Shown: positions 11,132-23,385, numbered from the stretch's first letter. The stretch is DNA of 64,000 nt from Heligmosomoides polygyrus polygyrus (GCA_947396885.1 OX377202.1:84424408-84488407); one strand, 5' to 3'. Numbers and translations are program-made. The notes: generated by a model not told the origin, from the sequence alone.

Positions 11132-11456
11132 TTTGCGTATTTCAACAAAAAAAACATTGATCACTGGGAAGCTTTTTCCTCTTGCCAAAAAAAGAAAACA
11201 TTTTATACTATTTGATCTTTGCGGAGCGTTTCTTCAACGATTTCTAACGTTCGATTCAATTTATTCTAAAAAATTCAAGCTACTTTTAAAATTTAATTAG
11301 TTTTTCATGTTCTTCGGTCACTCTACTCTTCAAAAATCCATTGCGGACACACGCTTTCTATGGCAATTCCCTCCACCAGGCCCTCGTTACGTGAAGCCGC
11401 TCACCAGCACGTTTCTTCGAGAAACGTAGCGTTCCAGCCCATTCATTGGTTAGTGA

Positions 11457-11553
11457 TTGTTCTCTCCTTTGAGGAGAGGTTTCCAAAATTTGTCTGACCA
11501 CAATGTGAATTGGGTCGGATCTTAAAAGTACCTCAAACTTGGGTAATTAAACC
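11457..11553 (-). ncRNA. sls-1: SL1 spliced-leader RNA, unit 9
   Basis: Intact copy with all SL1 elements. Confidence 0.95.
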
Positions 11554-12130
11554 AAAGCTGATGGTGTGCTGCGTGACAACTAGCTAGGCGAACCCTTATC
11601 GCAGTCCGGCGCCGCGGTGGATGGTTGGATCCCGTCTCAGTGCAACCAAGCGGCTTGCACTAAAGCTTCTACTCAGCCGCGGTATTCATCGCCTTCCTCG
11701 AGGGGGAATGCCACTCCGGAGGGAGTACTCGAATATGTACAGCAAGCACCGCACGAGAAAATAATTTTCTTTTCGAAATTCTTTCCTCTCGGTCGCGCCA
11801 TTAAATTCCTTCTGTTTCTGAGTAGACGTATAGATTCCCGTAGGAGTGCGAGCTGTGAAACGAAGGCACGGACTGGGACTATGGATTTTGTAGAGGAGTG
11901 TGAAGGTGGTGGAAGGACGGCGTCCAGACGGCGAATACGCAGCAAGATCCTCGTCCTGGCAGCCGTCCTGTCGTCCCTCGACCCGCTGCTGCTCGCAGTC
12001 GCGGGCTGGACGAAGGCTAGGATGAGTAGGAGGTCCCGGCTTGCTTCCCTGACAAGATCCAGCGACGTGCAAGGCAAGGATCACCTGTTCACCACTCGCC
12101 ATGTGTGCGACTAGCGCAGCACACACGTTC

Positions 12131-12249
12131 GCTTACGGCCATACCACGTTGAAAGCACGCCATCCCGTCCGATCTGGCAAGTTAAGCAACGTTGGGCCTG
12201 GTTAGTACTTGGATCGGAGACGGCTTGGGAATCCCAGGTGTCGTAAGCT
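12131..12249 (+). rRNA. rrn-4: 5S ribosomal RNA, unit 9
   Basis: Type A copy, standard sequence. Confidence 0.97.
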
Positions 12250-12574
12250 TTTGCGTATTTCAACAAAAAAAACATTGATCACTGGGAAGCTTTTTCCTCT
12301 TGCCAAAAAAAGAAAACATTTTATACTATTTGATCTTTGCGGAGCGTTTCTTCAACGATTTCTAACGTTCGATTCAATTTATTCTAAAAAATTCAAGCTA
12401 CTTTTAAAATTTAATTAGTTTTTCATGTTCTTCGGTCACTCTACTCTTCAAAAATCCATTGCGGACACACGCTTTCTATGGCAATTCCCTCCACCAGGCC
12501 CTCGTTACGTGAAGCCGCTCACCAGCACGTTTCTTCGAGAAACGTAGCGTTCCAGCCCATTCATTGGTTAGTGA

Positions 12575-12671
12575 TTGTTCTCTCCTTTGAGGAGAGGTTT
12601 CCAAAATTTGTCTGACCACAATGTGAATTGGGTTGGATCTTAAAAGTACCTCAAACTTGGGTAATTAAACC
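12575..12671 (-). ncRNA. sls-1: SL1 spliced-leader RNA, unit 10 (G38A)
   Basis: Intact copy with G38A (12634), four units after unit 6. Confidence 0.95.
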
Positions 12672-13248
12672 AAAGCTGATGGTGTGCTGCGTGACAACTA
12701 GCTAGGCGAACCCTTATCGCAGTCCGGCGCCGCGGTGGATGGTTGGATCCCGTTTCAGTGCAACCAAGCGGCTTGCACTAAAGCTTCTACTCAGCCGCGG
12801 TATTCATCGCCTTCCTCGAGGGGGAATGCCACTCCGGAGGGAGTACTCGAATATGTACAGCAAGCACCGCACGAGAAAATAATTTTCTTTTCGAAATTCT
12901 TTCCTCTCGGTCGCGCCATTAAATTCCTTCTGTTTCTGAGTAGACGTATAGATTCCCGTAGGAGTGCGAGCTGTGAAACGAAGGCACGGACTGGGACTAT
13001 GGATTTTGTAGAGGAGTGTGAAGGTGGTGGAAGGACGGCGTCCAGACGGCGAATACGCAGCAAGATCCTCGTCCTGGCAGCCGTCCTGTCGTCCCTCGAC
13101 CCGCTGCTGCTCGCAGTCGCGGGCTGGACGAAGGCTAGGATGAGTAGGAGGTCCCGGCTTGCTTCCCTGACAAGATCCAGCGACGTGCAAGGCAAGGATC
13201 ACCTGTTCACCACTCGCCATGTGTGCGACTAGCGCAGCACACACGTTC

Positions 13249-13367
13249 GCTTACGGCCATACCACGTTGAAAGCACGCCATCCCGTCCGATCTGGCAAGT
13301 TAAGCAACGTTGGGCCTGGTTAGTACTTGGATCGGAGACGGCTTGGGAATCCCAGGTGTCGTAAGCT
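13249..13367 (+). rRNA. rrn-4: 5S ribosomal RNA, unit 10
   Basis: Type A copy, standard 5S; its unit carries the SL1 position-38 variant. Confidence 0.97.
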
Positions 13368-13692
13368 TTTGCGTATTTCAACAAAAAAAACATTGATCAC
13401 TGGGAAGCTTTTTCCTCTTGCCAAAAAAAGAAAACATTTTATACTATTTGATCTTTGCGGAGCGTTTCTTCAACGATTTCTAACGTTCGATTCAATTTAT
13501 TCTAAAAAATTCAAGCTACTTTTAAAATTTAATTAGTTTTTCATGTTCTTCGGTCACTCTACTCTTCAAAAATCCATTGCGGACACACGCTTTCTATGGC
13601 AATTCCCTCCACCAGGCCCTCGTTACGTGAAGCCGCTCACCAGCACGTTTCTTCGAGAAACGTAGCGTTCCAGCCCATTCATTGGTTAGTGA

Positions 13693-13789
13693 TTGTTCTC
13701 TCCTTTGAGGAGAGGTTTCCAAAATTTGTCTGACCACAATGTGAATTGGGTCGGATCTTAAAAGTACCTCAAACTTGGGTAATTAAACC
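13693..13789 (-). ncRNA. sls-1: SL1 spliced-leader RNA, unit 11
   Basis: Intact copy with all SL1 elements. Confidence 0.95.
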
Positions 13790-14366
13790 AAAGCTGATGG
13801 TGTGCTGCGTGACAACTAGCTAGGCGAACCCTTATCGCAGTCCGGCGCCGCGGTGGATGGTTGGATCCCGTCTCAGTGCAACCAAGCGGCTTGCACTAAA
13901 GCTTCTACTCAGCCGCGGTATTCATCGCCTTCCTCGAGGGGGAATGCCACTCCGGAGGGAGTACTCGAATATGTACAGCAAGCACCGCACGAGAAAATAA
14001 TTTTCTTTTCGAAATTCTTTCCTCTCGGTCGCGCCATTAAATTCCTTCTGTTTCTGAGTAGACGTATAGATTCCCGTAGGAGTGCGAGCTGTGAAACGAA
14101 GGCACGGACTGGGACTATGGATTTTGTAGAGGAGTGTGAAGGTGGTGGAAGGACGGCGTCCAGACGGCGAATACGCAGCAAGATCCTCGTCCTGGCAGCC
14201 GTCCTGTCGTCCCTCGACCCGCTGCTGCTCGCAGTCGCGGGCTGGACGAAGGCTAGGATGAGTAGGAGGTCCCGGCTTGCTTCCCTGACAAGATCCAGCG
14301 ACGTGCAAGGCAAGGATCACCTGTTCACCACTCGCCATGTGTGCGACTAGCGCAGCACACACGTTC

Positions 14367-14485
14367 GCTTACGGCCATACCACGTTGAAAGCACGCCATC
14401 CCGTCCGATCTGGCAAGTTAAGCAACGTTGGGCCTGGTTAGTACTTGGATCGGAGACGGCTTGGGAATCCCAGGTGTCGTAAGCT
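14367..14485 (+). rRNA. rrn-4: 5S ribosomal RNA, unit 11
   Basis: Type A copy; followed by a 9-A run. Confidence 0.97.
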
Positions 14486-14811
14486 TTTGCGTATTTCAAC
14501 AAAAAAAAACATTGATCACTGGGAAGCTTTTTCCTCTTGCCAAAAAAAGAAAACATTTTATACTATTTGATCTTTGCGGAGCGTTTCTTCAACGATTTCT
14601 AACGTTCGATTCAATTTATTCTAAAAAATTCAAGCTACTTTTAAAATTTAATTAGTTTTTCATGTTCTTCGGTCACTCTACTCTTCAAAAATCCATTGCG
14701 GACACACGCTTTCTATGGCAATTCCCTCCACCAGGCCCTCGTTACGTGAAGCCGCTCACCAGCACGTTTCTTCGAGAAACGTAGCGTTCCAGCCCATTCA
14801 TTGGTTAGTGA

Positions 14812-14908
14812 TTGTTCTCTCCTTTGAGGAGAGGTTTCCAAAATTTGTCTGACCACAATGTGAATTGGGTCGGATCTTAAAAGTACCTCAAACTTGGGTA
14901 ATTAAACC
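14812..14908 (-). ncRNA. sls-1: SL1 spliced-leader RNA, unit 12
   Basis: Intact copy with all SL1 elements. Confidence 0.95.
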
Positions 14909-15485
14909 AAAGCTGATGGTGTGCTGCGTGACAACTAGCTAGGCGAACCCTTATCGCAGTCCGGCGCCGCGGTGGATGGTTGGATCCCGTCTCAGTGCAA
15001 CCAAGCGGCTTGCACTAAAGCTTCTACTCAGCCGCGGTATTCATCGCCTTCCTCGAGGGGGAATGCCACTCCGGAGGGAGTACTCGAATATGTACAGCAA
15101 GCACCGCACGAGAAAATAATTTTCTTTTCGAAATTCTTTCCTCTCGGTCGCGCCATTAAATTCCTTCTGTTTCTGAGTAGACGTATAGATTCCCGTAGGA
15201 GTGCGAGCTGTGAAACGAAGGCACGGACTGGGACTATGGATTTTGTAGAGGAGTGTGAAGGTGGTGGAAGGACGGCGTCCAGACGGCGAATACGCAGCAA
15301 GATCCTCGTCCTGGCAGCCGTCCTGTCGTCCCTCGACCCGCTGCTGCTCGCAGTCGCGGGCTGGACGAAGGCTAGGATGAGTAGGAGGTCCCGGCTTGCT
15401 TCCCTGACAAGATCCAGCGACGTGCAAGGCAAGGATCACCTGTTCACCACTCGCCATGTGTGCGACTAGCGCAGCACACACGTTC

Positions 15486-15604
15486 GCTTACGGCCATACC
15501 ACGTTGAAAGCACGCCATCCCGTCCGATCTGGCAAGTTAAGCAACGTTGGGCCTGGTTAGTACTTGGATCGGAGACGGCTTGGGAATCCCAGGTGTCGTA
15601 AGCT
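15486..15604 (+). rRNA. rrn-4: 5S ribosomal RNA, unit 12
   Basis: Type A copy, standard sequence. Confidence 0.97.
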
Positions 15605-15929
15605 TTTGCGTATTTCAACAAAAAAAACATTGATCACTGGGAAGCTTTTTCCTCTTGCCAAAAAAAGAAAACATTTTATACTATTTGATCTTTGCGGAGC
15701 GTTTCTTCAACGATTTCTAACGTTCGATTCAATTTATTCTAAAAAATTCAAGCTACTTTTAAAATTTAATTAGTTTTTCATGTTCTTCGGTCACTCTACT
15801 CTTCAAAAATCCATTGCGGACACACGCTTTCTATGGCAATTCCCTCCACCAGGCCCTCGTTACGTGAAGCCGCTCACCAGCACGTTTCTTCGAGAAACGT
15901 AGCGTTCCAGCCCATTCATTGGTTAGTGA

Positions 15930-16026
15930 TTGTTCTCTCCTTTGAGGAGAGGTTTCCAAAATTTGTCTGACCACAATGTGAATTGGGTCGGATCTTAAAA
16001 GTACCTCAAACTTGGGTAATTAAACC
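15930..16026 (-). ncRNA. sls-1: SL1 spliced-leader RNA, unit 13
   Basis: Intact copy with all SL1 elements. Confidence 0.95.
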
Positions 16027-16603
16027 AAAGCTGATGGTGTGCTGCGTGACAACTAGCTAGGCGAACCCTTATCGCAGTCCGGCGCCGCGGTGGATGGTTG
16101 GATCCCGTCTCAGTGCAACCAAGCGGCTTGCACTAAAGCTTCTACTCAGCCGCGGTATTCATCGCCTTCCTCGAGGGGGAATGCCACTCCGGAGGGAGTA
16201 CTCGAATATGTACAGCAAGCACCGCACGAGAAAATAATTTTCTTTTCGAAATTCTTTCCTCTCGGTCGCGCCATTAAATTCCTTCTGTTTCTGAGTAGAC
16301 GTATAGATTCCCGTAGGAGTGCGAGCTGTGAAACGAAGGCACGGACTGGGACTATGGATTTTGTAGAGGAGTGTGAAGGTGGTGGAAGGACGGCGTCCAG
16401 ACGGCGAATACGCAGCAAGATCCTCGTCCTGGCAGCCGTCCTGTCGTCCCTCGACCCGCTGCTGCTCGCAGTCGCGGGCTGGACGAAGGCTAGGATGAGT
16501 AGGAGGTCCCGGCTTGCTTCCCTGACAAGATCCAGCGACGTGCAAGGCAAGGATCACCTGTTCACCACTCGCCATGTGTGCGACTAGCGCAGCACACACG
16601 TTC

Positions 16604-16722
16604 GCTTACGGCCATACCACGTTGAAAGCACGCCATCCCGTCCGATCTGGCAAGTTAAGCAACGTTGGGCCTGGTTAGTACTTGGATCGGAGACGGCTTG
16701 GGAATCCCAGGTGTCGTAAGCT
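16604..16722 (+). rRNA. rrn-4: 5S ribosomal RNA, unit 13
   Basis: Type A copy; followed by a 9-A run. Confidence 0.97.
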
Positions 16723-17048
16723 TTTGCGTATTTCAACAAAAAAAAACATTGATCACTGGGAAGCTTTTTCCTCTTGCCAAAAAAAGAAAACATTTTATAC
16801 TATTTGATCTTTGCGGAGCGTTTCTTCAACGATTTCTAACGTTCGATTCAATTTATTCTAAAAAATTCAAGCTACTTTTAAAATTTAATTAGTTTTTCAT
16901 GTTCTTCGGTCACTCTACTCTTCAAAAATCCATTGCGGACACACGCTTTCTATGGCAATTCCCTCCACCAGGCCCTCGTTACGTGAAGCCGCTCACCAGC
17001 ACGTTTCTTCGAGAAACGTAGCGTTCCAGCCCATTCATTGGTTAGTGA

Positions 17049-17145
17049 TTGTTCTCTCCTTTGAGGAGAGGTTTCCAAAATTTGTCTGACCACAATGTGA
17101 ATTGGGTCGGATCTTAAAAGTACCTCAAACTTGGGTAATTAAACC
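17049..17145 (-). ncRNA. sls-1: SL1 spliced-leader RNA, unit 14
   Basis: Intact copy with all SL1 elements. Confidence 0.95.
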
Positions 17146-17722
17146 AAAGCTGATGGTGTGCTGCGTGACAACTAGCTAGGCGAACCCTTATCGCAGTCCG
17201 GCGCCGCGGTGGATGGTTGGATCCCGTCTCAGTGCAACCAAGCGGCTTGCACTAAAGCTTCTACTCAGCCGCGGTATTCATCGCCTTCCTCGAGGGGGAA
17301 TGCCACTCCGGAGGGAGTACTCGAATATGTACAGCAAGCACCGCACGAGAAAATAATTTTCTTTTCGAAATTCTTTCCTCTCGGTCGCGCCATTAAATTC
17401 CTTCTGTTTCTGAGTAGACGTATAGATTCCCGTAGGAGTGCGAGCTGTGAAACGAAGGCACGGACTGGGACTATGGATTTTGTAGAGGAGTGTGAAGGTG
17501 GTGGAAGGACGGCGTCCAGACGGCGAATACGCAGCAAGATCCTCGTCCTGGCAGCCGTCCTGTCGTCCCTCGACCCGCTGCTGCTCGCAGTCGCGGGTTG
17601 GACGAAGGCTAGGATGAGTAGGAGGTCCCGGCTTGCTTCCCTGACAAGATCCAGCGACATGCAAGGCAAGGATCACCTGTTCACCACTCGCCATGTGTGC
17701 GACTAGCGCAGCACACACGTTC

Positions 17723-17841
17723 GCTTACGGCCATACCACGTTGAAAGCACGCCATCCCGTCCGATCTGGCAAGTTAAGCAACGTTGGGCCTGGTTAGTAC
17801 TTGGATCGGAGACGGCTTGGGAATCCCAGGTGTCGTAAGCT
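17723..17841 (+). rRNA. rrn-4: 5S ribosomal RNA, unit 14
   Basis: Type A copy, standard 5S; followed by a 7-A run; the upstream spacer has private changes in CGGGTTGG and GACATGC. Confidence 0.97.
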
Positions 17842-18165
17842 TTTGCGTATTTCAACAAAAAAACATTGATCACTGGGAAGCTTTTTCCTCTTGCCAAAAA
17901 AAGAAAACATTTTATACTATTTGATCTTTGCGGAGCGTTTCTTCAACGATTTCTAACGTTCGATTCAATTTATTCTAAAAAATTCAAGCTACTTTTAAAA
18001 TTTAATTAGTTTTTCATGTTCTTCGGTCACTCTACTCTTCAAAAATCCATTGCGGACACACGCTTTCTATGGCAATTCCCTCCACCAGGCCCTCGTTACG
18101 TGAAGCCGCTCACCAGCACGTTTCTTCGAGAAACGTAGCATTCCAGCCCATTCATTGGTTAGTGA

Positions 18166-18262
18166 TTGTTCTCTCCTTTGAGGAGAGGTTTCCAAAATTT
18201 GTCTGACCACAATGTGAATTGGGTCGGATCTTAAAAGTACCTCAAACTTGGGTAATTAAACC
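18166..18262 (-). ncRNA. sls-1: SL1 spliced-leader RNA, unit 15
   Basis: Intact copy; a private G-to-A change (GTAGCATTCC) lies just beyond its 3' end. Confidence 0.95.
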
Positions 18263-18839
18263 AAAGCTGATGGTGTGCTGCGTGACAACTAGCTAGGCGA
18301 ACCCTTATCGCAGTCCGGCGCCGCGGTGGATGGTTGGATCCCGTCTCAGTGCAACCAAGCGGCTTGCACTAAAGCTTCTACTCAGCCGCGGTATTCATCG
18401 CCTTCCTCGAGGGGGAATGCCACTCCGGAGGGAGTACTCGAATATGTACAGCAAGCACCGCACGAGAAAATAATTTTCTTTTCGAAATTCTTTCCTCTCG
18501 GTCGCGCCATTAAATTCCTTCTGTTTCTGAGTAGACGTATAGATTCCCGTAGGAGTGCGAGCTGTGAAACGAAGGCACGGACTGGGACTATGGATTTTGT
18601 AGAGGAGTGTGAAGGTGGTGGAAGGACGGCGTCCAGACGGCGAATACGCAGCAAGATCCTCGTCCTGGCAGCCGTCCTGTCGTCCCTCGACCCGCTGCTG
18701 CTCGCAGTCGCGGGCTGGACGAAGGCTAGGATGAGTAGGAGGTCCCGGCTTGCTTCCCTGACAAGATCCAGCTACGTGCAAGGCAAGGATCACCTGTTCA
18801 CCACTCGCCATGTGTGCGACTAGCGCAGCACACACGTTC

Positions 18840-18958
18840 GCTTACGGCCATACCACGTTGAAAGCACGCCATCCCGTCCGATCTGGCAAGTTAAGCAACG
18901 TTGGGCCTGGTTAGTACTTGGATCGGAGACGGCTTGGGAATCCCAGGTGTCGTAAGCT
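18840..18958 (+). rRNA. rrn-4: 5S ribosomal RNA, unit 15
   Basis: Last type A copy before the gap; followed by a 9-A run; private change AGCTACG in the upstream spacer. Confidence 0.97.
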
Positions 18959-19284
18959 TTTGCGTATTTCAACAAAAAAAAACATTGATCACTGGGAAGC
19001 TTTTTCCTCTTGCCAAAAAAAGAAAACATTTTATACTATTTGATCTTTGCGGAGCGTTTCTTCAACGATTTCTAACGTTCGATTCAATTTATTCTAAAAA
19101 ATTCAAGCTACTTTTAAAATTTAATTAGTTTTTCATGTTCTTCGGTCACTCTACTCTTCAAAAATCCATTGCGGACACACGCTTTCTATGGCAATTCCCT
19201 CCACCAGGCCCTCGTTACGTGAAGCCGCTCACCAGCACGTTTCTTCGAGAAACGTAGCGTTCCAGCCCATTCATTGGTTAGTGA

Positions 19285-19352
19285 TTGTTCTCTCCTTTGA
19301 GGAGAGGTTTCCAAAATTTGTCTGACCACAATGTGAATTGGGTCGGATCTTA
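19285..19352 (-). ncRNA. sls-1: SL1 RNA, 3' part only, cut by the gap (unit 16)
   Basis: The 3' hairpin, Sm-like site and intron-like part are visible up to 19352; the donor and leader exon lie in the N run. This is assembly loss, not evidence of a broken gene. The visible part belongs to the type A contig. Confidence 0.85.
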
Positions 19353-19552
19353 NNNNNNNNNNNNNNNNNNNNNNNNNNNNNNNNNNNNNNNNNNNNNNNN
19401 NNNNNNNNNNNNNNNNNNNNNNNNNNNNNNNNNNNNNNNNNNNNNNNNNNNNNNNNNNNNNNNNNNNNNNNNNNNNNNNNNNNNNNNNNNNNNNNNNNNN
19501 NNNNNNNNNNNNNNNNNNNNNNNNNNNNNNNNNNNNNNNNNNNNNNNNNNNN
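19353..19552. other. Assembly gap (200 N) inside the array
   Basis: Exactly 200 N. By comparison with intact units, the bases on either side should be 239 bp apart if a single unit continued through the gap. The round number suggests a placeholder, so the missing length may be 239 bp plus any number of units. The SL1 exon of unit 16 falls inside the gap. Confidence 0.99.
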
Positions 19553-19919
19553 ATTTTCTTTTCGAAATTCTTTCCTCTCGGTCGCGCCATTAAATTCCTT
19601 CTGTTTCTGAGTAGACGTATAGATTCCCGTAGCAGTGCGAGCTGTGAAACGAAGGCACGGACTGGAACTATGGATTTTGTAGAGGAGTGTGAAGGTGGTG
19701 GAAGGACGGCGTCCAGACGGCGAATACGCAGCAAGATCCTCGTCCTGGCAGCCGTCCTGTCGTCCCTCGACCCGCTGCTGCTCGCAGTCGCGGGCTGGAC
19801 GAAGGCTAGGATGAGTAGGGGGTCCCGGCTTGCTTCCCTGACAAGATCCAGCGATGTACAAGGCAAGGATCACCTGTTCGCCACTCGCCATGTGTGCGAC
19901 TAGCGCAGCACAAACGTTC

Positions 19920-20038
19920 GCTTACGGCCATACCACGTTGAAAGCAAGCCATCCCGTCCGATCTGGCAAGTTAAGCAACGTTGGGCCTGGTTAGTACTTG
20001 GATCGGAGACGGCTTGGGAATCCCAGGTGTCGTAAGCT
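19920..20038 (+). rRNA. rrn-4: 5S ribosomal RNA, unit 16 (C28A variant)
   Basis: First type B copy after the gap. Position 28 is A instead of C (GCAAGCC in place of GCACGCC), and a 9-A run follows the gene. Confidence 0.96.
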
Positions 20039-20361
20039 TTTGCGTATTTCAACAAAAAAAAACATTGATCACTGGGAAGGTTTTTACTCTTGCCAAAAAA
20101 AGAAAACATTTTATATTATTTGATATTTGCGGAGCGTTTGTTCAACGATTTCTAACGTTCGAATCAATGTATTCTAAAAAAATTCAAACTACTTTTAAAA
20201 TTTAATTAGTTTTTCATGTTTCGGTCACTCTACTCTTCAAAAATCCATCACGGACACACGCTTTCTATGGCAATTCCCTCCACCAGGCCTTCGTAACGTG
20301 AAGCAGCTTACCAGCACGTTTCTTTGAGAAACGTAGCGTTCCAGCCTATTCATTGGAGTGA

Positions 20362-20458
20362 TTGTTCTCTCCTTTGAGGAGAGGTTTCCAAAATTTGTCT
20401 GACCACAATGTGAATTGGGTCGGATCTTAAAAGTACCTCAAACTTGGGTAATTAAACC
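20362..20458 (-). ncRNA. sls-1: SL1 spliced-leader RNA, unit 17
   Basis: First intact SL1 in type B. The RNA region is identical to type A although the flanking spacers differ. Confidence 0.95.
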
Positions 20459-21035
20459 AAAGCTGATGGTGTGCTGCGTGACAACTAGCTGGGCGAACCC
20501 TTATCGCAGTCCGGCGCCGCGGTGGATGGTTGGAACCCGTCTCAGTGCAACCAAGCGGCTTGCACTAAAGCTTCTACTCAGCCGCGGTGTTCATCGCCTT
20601 CCTCGAGGGGGAGTGCCACTCCGGAGGGAGTACTCGAATATGTACAGCAAGCACCGCACGAGAAAATAATTTTCTTTTCGAAATTCTTTCCTCTCGGTCG
20701 CGCCATTAAATTCCTTCTGTTTCTGAGTAGACGTATAGATTCCCGTAGCAGTGCGAGCTGTGAAACGAAGGCACGGACTGGAACTATGGATTTTGTAGAG
20801 GAGTGTGAAGGTGGTGGAAGGACGGCGTCCAGACGGCGAATACGCAGCAAGATCCTCGTCCTGGCAGCCGTCCTGTCGTCCCTCGACCCGCTGCTGCTCG
20901 CAGTCGCGGGCTGGACGAAGGCTAGGATGAGTAGGGGGTCCCGGCTTGCTTCCCTGACAAGATCCAGCGATGTACAAGGCAAGGATCACCTGTTCGCCAC
21001 TCGCCATGTGTGCGACTAGCGCAGCACAAACGTTC

Positions 21036-21154
21036 GCTTACGGCCATACCACGTTGAAAGCAAGCCATCCCGTCCGATCTGGCAAGTTAAGCAACGTTGG
21101 GCCTGGTTAGTACTTGGATCGGAGACGGCTTGGGAATCCCAGGTGTCGTAAGCT
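21036..21154 (+). rRNA. rrn-4: 5S ribosomal RNA, unit 17 (C28A variant)
   Basis: Type B copy with A at position 28 and a 9-A run after the gene. Confidence 0.96.
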
Positions 21155-21477
21155 TTTGCGTATTTCAACAAAAAAAAACATTGATCACTGGGAAGGTTTT
21201 TACTCTTGCCAAAAAAAGAAAACATTTTATATTATTTGATATTTGCGGAGCGTTTGTTCAACGATTTCTAACGTTCGAATCAATGTATTCTAAAAAAATT
21301 CAAACTACTTTTAAAATTTAATTAGTTTTTCATGTTTCGGTCACTCTACTCTTCAAAAATCCATCACGGACACACGCTTTCTATGGCAATTCCCTCCACC
21401 AGGCCTTCGTAACGTGAAGCAGCTTACCAGCACGTTTCTTTGAGAAACGTAGCGTTCCAGCCTATTCATTGGAGTGA

Positions 21478-21574
21478 TTGTTCTCTCCTTTGAGGAGAGG
21501 TTTCCAAAATTTGTCTGACCACAATGTGAATTGGGTCGGATCTTAAAAGTACCTCAAACTTGGGTAATTAAACC
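21478..21574 (-). ncRNA. sls-1: SL1 spliced-leader RNA, unit 18
   Basis: Intact type B copy. Confidence 0.95.
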
Positions 21575-22151
21575 AAAGCTGATGGTGTGCTGCGTGACAA
21601 CTAGCTGGGCGAACCCTTATCGCAGTCCGGCGCCGCGGTGGATGGTTGGAACCCGTCTCAGTGCAACCAAGCGGCTTGCACTAAAGCTTCTACTCAGCCG
21701 CGGTGTTCATCGCCTTCCTCGAGGGGGAGTGCCACTCCGGAGGGAGTACTCGAATATGTACAGCAAGCACCGCACGAGAAAATAATTTTCTTTTCGAAAT
21801 TCTTTCCTCTCGGTCGCGCCATTAAATTCCTTCTGTTTCTGAGTAGACGTATAGATTCCCGTAGCAGTGCGAGCTGTGAAACGAAGGCACGGACTGGAAC
21901 TATGGATTTTGTAGAGGAGTGTGAAGGTGGTGGAAGGACGGCGTCCAGACGGCGAATACGCAGCAAGATCCTCGTCCTGGCAGCCGTCCTGTCGTCCCTC
22001 GACCCGCTGCTGCTCGCAGTCGCGGGCTGGACGAAGGCTAGGATGAGTAGGGGGTCCCGGCTTGCTTCCCTGACAAGATCCAGCGATGTACAAGGCAAGG
22101 ATCACCTGTTCGCCACTCGCCATGTGTGCGACTAGCGCAGCACAAACGTTC

Positions 22152-22270
22152 GCTTACGGCCATACCACGTTGAAAGCACGCCATCCCGTCCGATCTGGCA
22201 AGTTAAGCAACGTTGGGCCTGGTTAGTACTTGGATCGGAGACGGCTTGGGAATCCCAGGTGTCGTAAGCT
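22152..22270 (+). rRNA. rrn-4: 5S ribosomal RNA, unit 18
   Basis: Type B copy, standard 5S sequence as in type A. Confidence 0.97.
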
Positions 22271-22592
22271 TTTGCGTATTTCAACAAAAAAAACATTGAT
22301 CACTGGGAAGGTTTTTACTCTTGCCAAAAAAAGAAAACATTTTATATTATTTGATATTTGCGGAGCGTTTGTTCAACGATTTCTAACGTTCGAATCAATG
22401 TATTCTAAAAAAATTCAAACTACTTTTAAAATTTAATTAGTTTTTCATGTTTCGGTCACTCTACTCTTCAAAAATCCATCACGGACACACGCTTTCTATG
22501 GCAATTCCCTCCACCAGGCCTTCGTAACGTGAAGCAGCTTACCAGCACGTTTCTTTGAGAAACGTAGCGTTCCAGCCTATTCATTGGAGTGA

Positions 22593-22689
22593 TTGTTCTC
22601 TCCTTTGAGGAGAGGTTTCCAAAATTTGTCTGACCACAATGTGAATTGGGTCGGATCTTAAAAGTACCTCAAACTTGGGTAATTAAACC
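22593..22689 (-). ncRNA. sls-1: SL1 spliced-leader RNA, unit 19
   Basis: Intact type B copy. Confidence 0.95.
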
Positions 22690-23266
22690 AAAGCTGATGG
22701 TGTGCTGCGTGACAACTAGCTGGGCGAACCCTTATCGCAGTCCGGCGCCGCGGTGGATGGTTGGAACCCGTCTCAGTGCAACCAAGCGGCTTGCACTAAA
22801 GCTTCTACTCAGCCGCGGTGTTCATCGCCTTCCTCGAGGGGGAGTGCCACTCCGGAGGGAGTACTCGAATATGTACAGCAAGCACCGCACGAGAAAATAA
22901 TTTTCTTTTCGAAATTCTTTCCTCTCGGTCGCGCCATTAAATTCCTTCTGTTTCTGAGTAGACGTATAGATTCCCGTAGCAGTGCGAGCTGTGAAACGAA
23001 GGCACGGACTGGAACTATGGATTTTGTAGAGGAGTGTGAAGGTGGTGGAAGGACGGCGTCCAGACGGCGAATACGCAGCAAGATCCTCGTCCTGGCAGCC
23101 GTCCTGTCGTCCCTCGACCCGCTGCTGCTCGCAGTCGCGGGCTGGACGAAGGCTAGGATGAGTAGGGGGTCCCGGCTTGCTTCCCTGACAAGATCCAGCG
23201 ATGTACAAGGCAAGGATCACCTGTTCGCCACTCGCCATGTGTGCGACTAGCGCAGCACAAACGTTC

Positions 23267-23385
23267 GCTTACGGCCATACCACGTTGAAAGCACGCCATC
23301 CCGTCCGATCTGGCAAGTTAAGCAACGTTGGGCCTGGTTAGTACTTGGATCGGAGACGGCTTGGGAATCCCAGGTGTCGTAAGCT
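23267..23385 (+). rRNA. rrn-4: 5S ribosomal RNA, unit 19
   Basis: Type B copy, standard 5S sequence. Confidence 0.97.

Larger units (their letters stand above)
2571..19352. repeat. Type A sub-array (units 1-15)
   Basis: Fifteen units, normal period 1118 bp. Steps of 1119 or 1117 bp come from an A homopolymer of 9 or 7 instead of 8 just after the 5S gene. Type A is recognised by spacer bases such as AGCTAGG (B has AGCTGGG), GGATCCC (B has GGAACCC) and GTTCTTCGG (B lacks two of these bases). Units 1, 14 and 15 carry private changes; the interior units are almost uniform. Confidence 0.93.

Noticed and set aside
19186..19903. Frames of 226, 206, 102 and 90 codons containing runs of X
   Set aside because: They read through the N gap and are artefacts.
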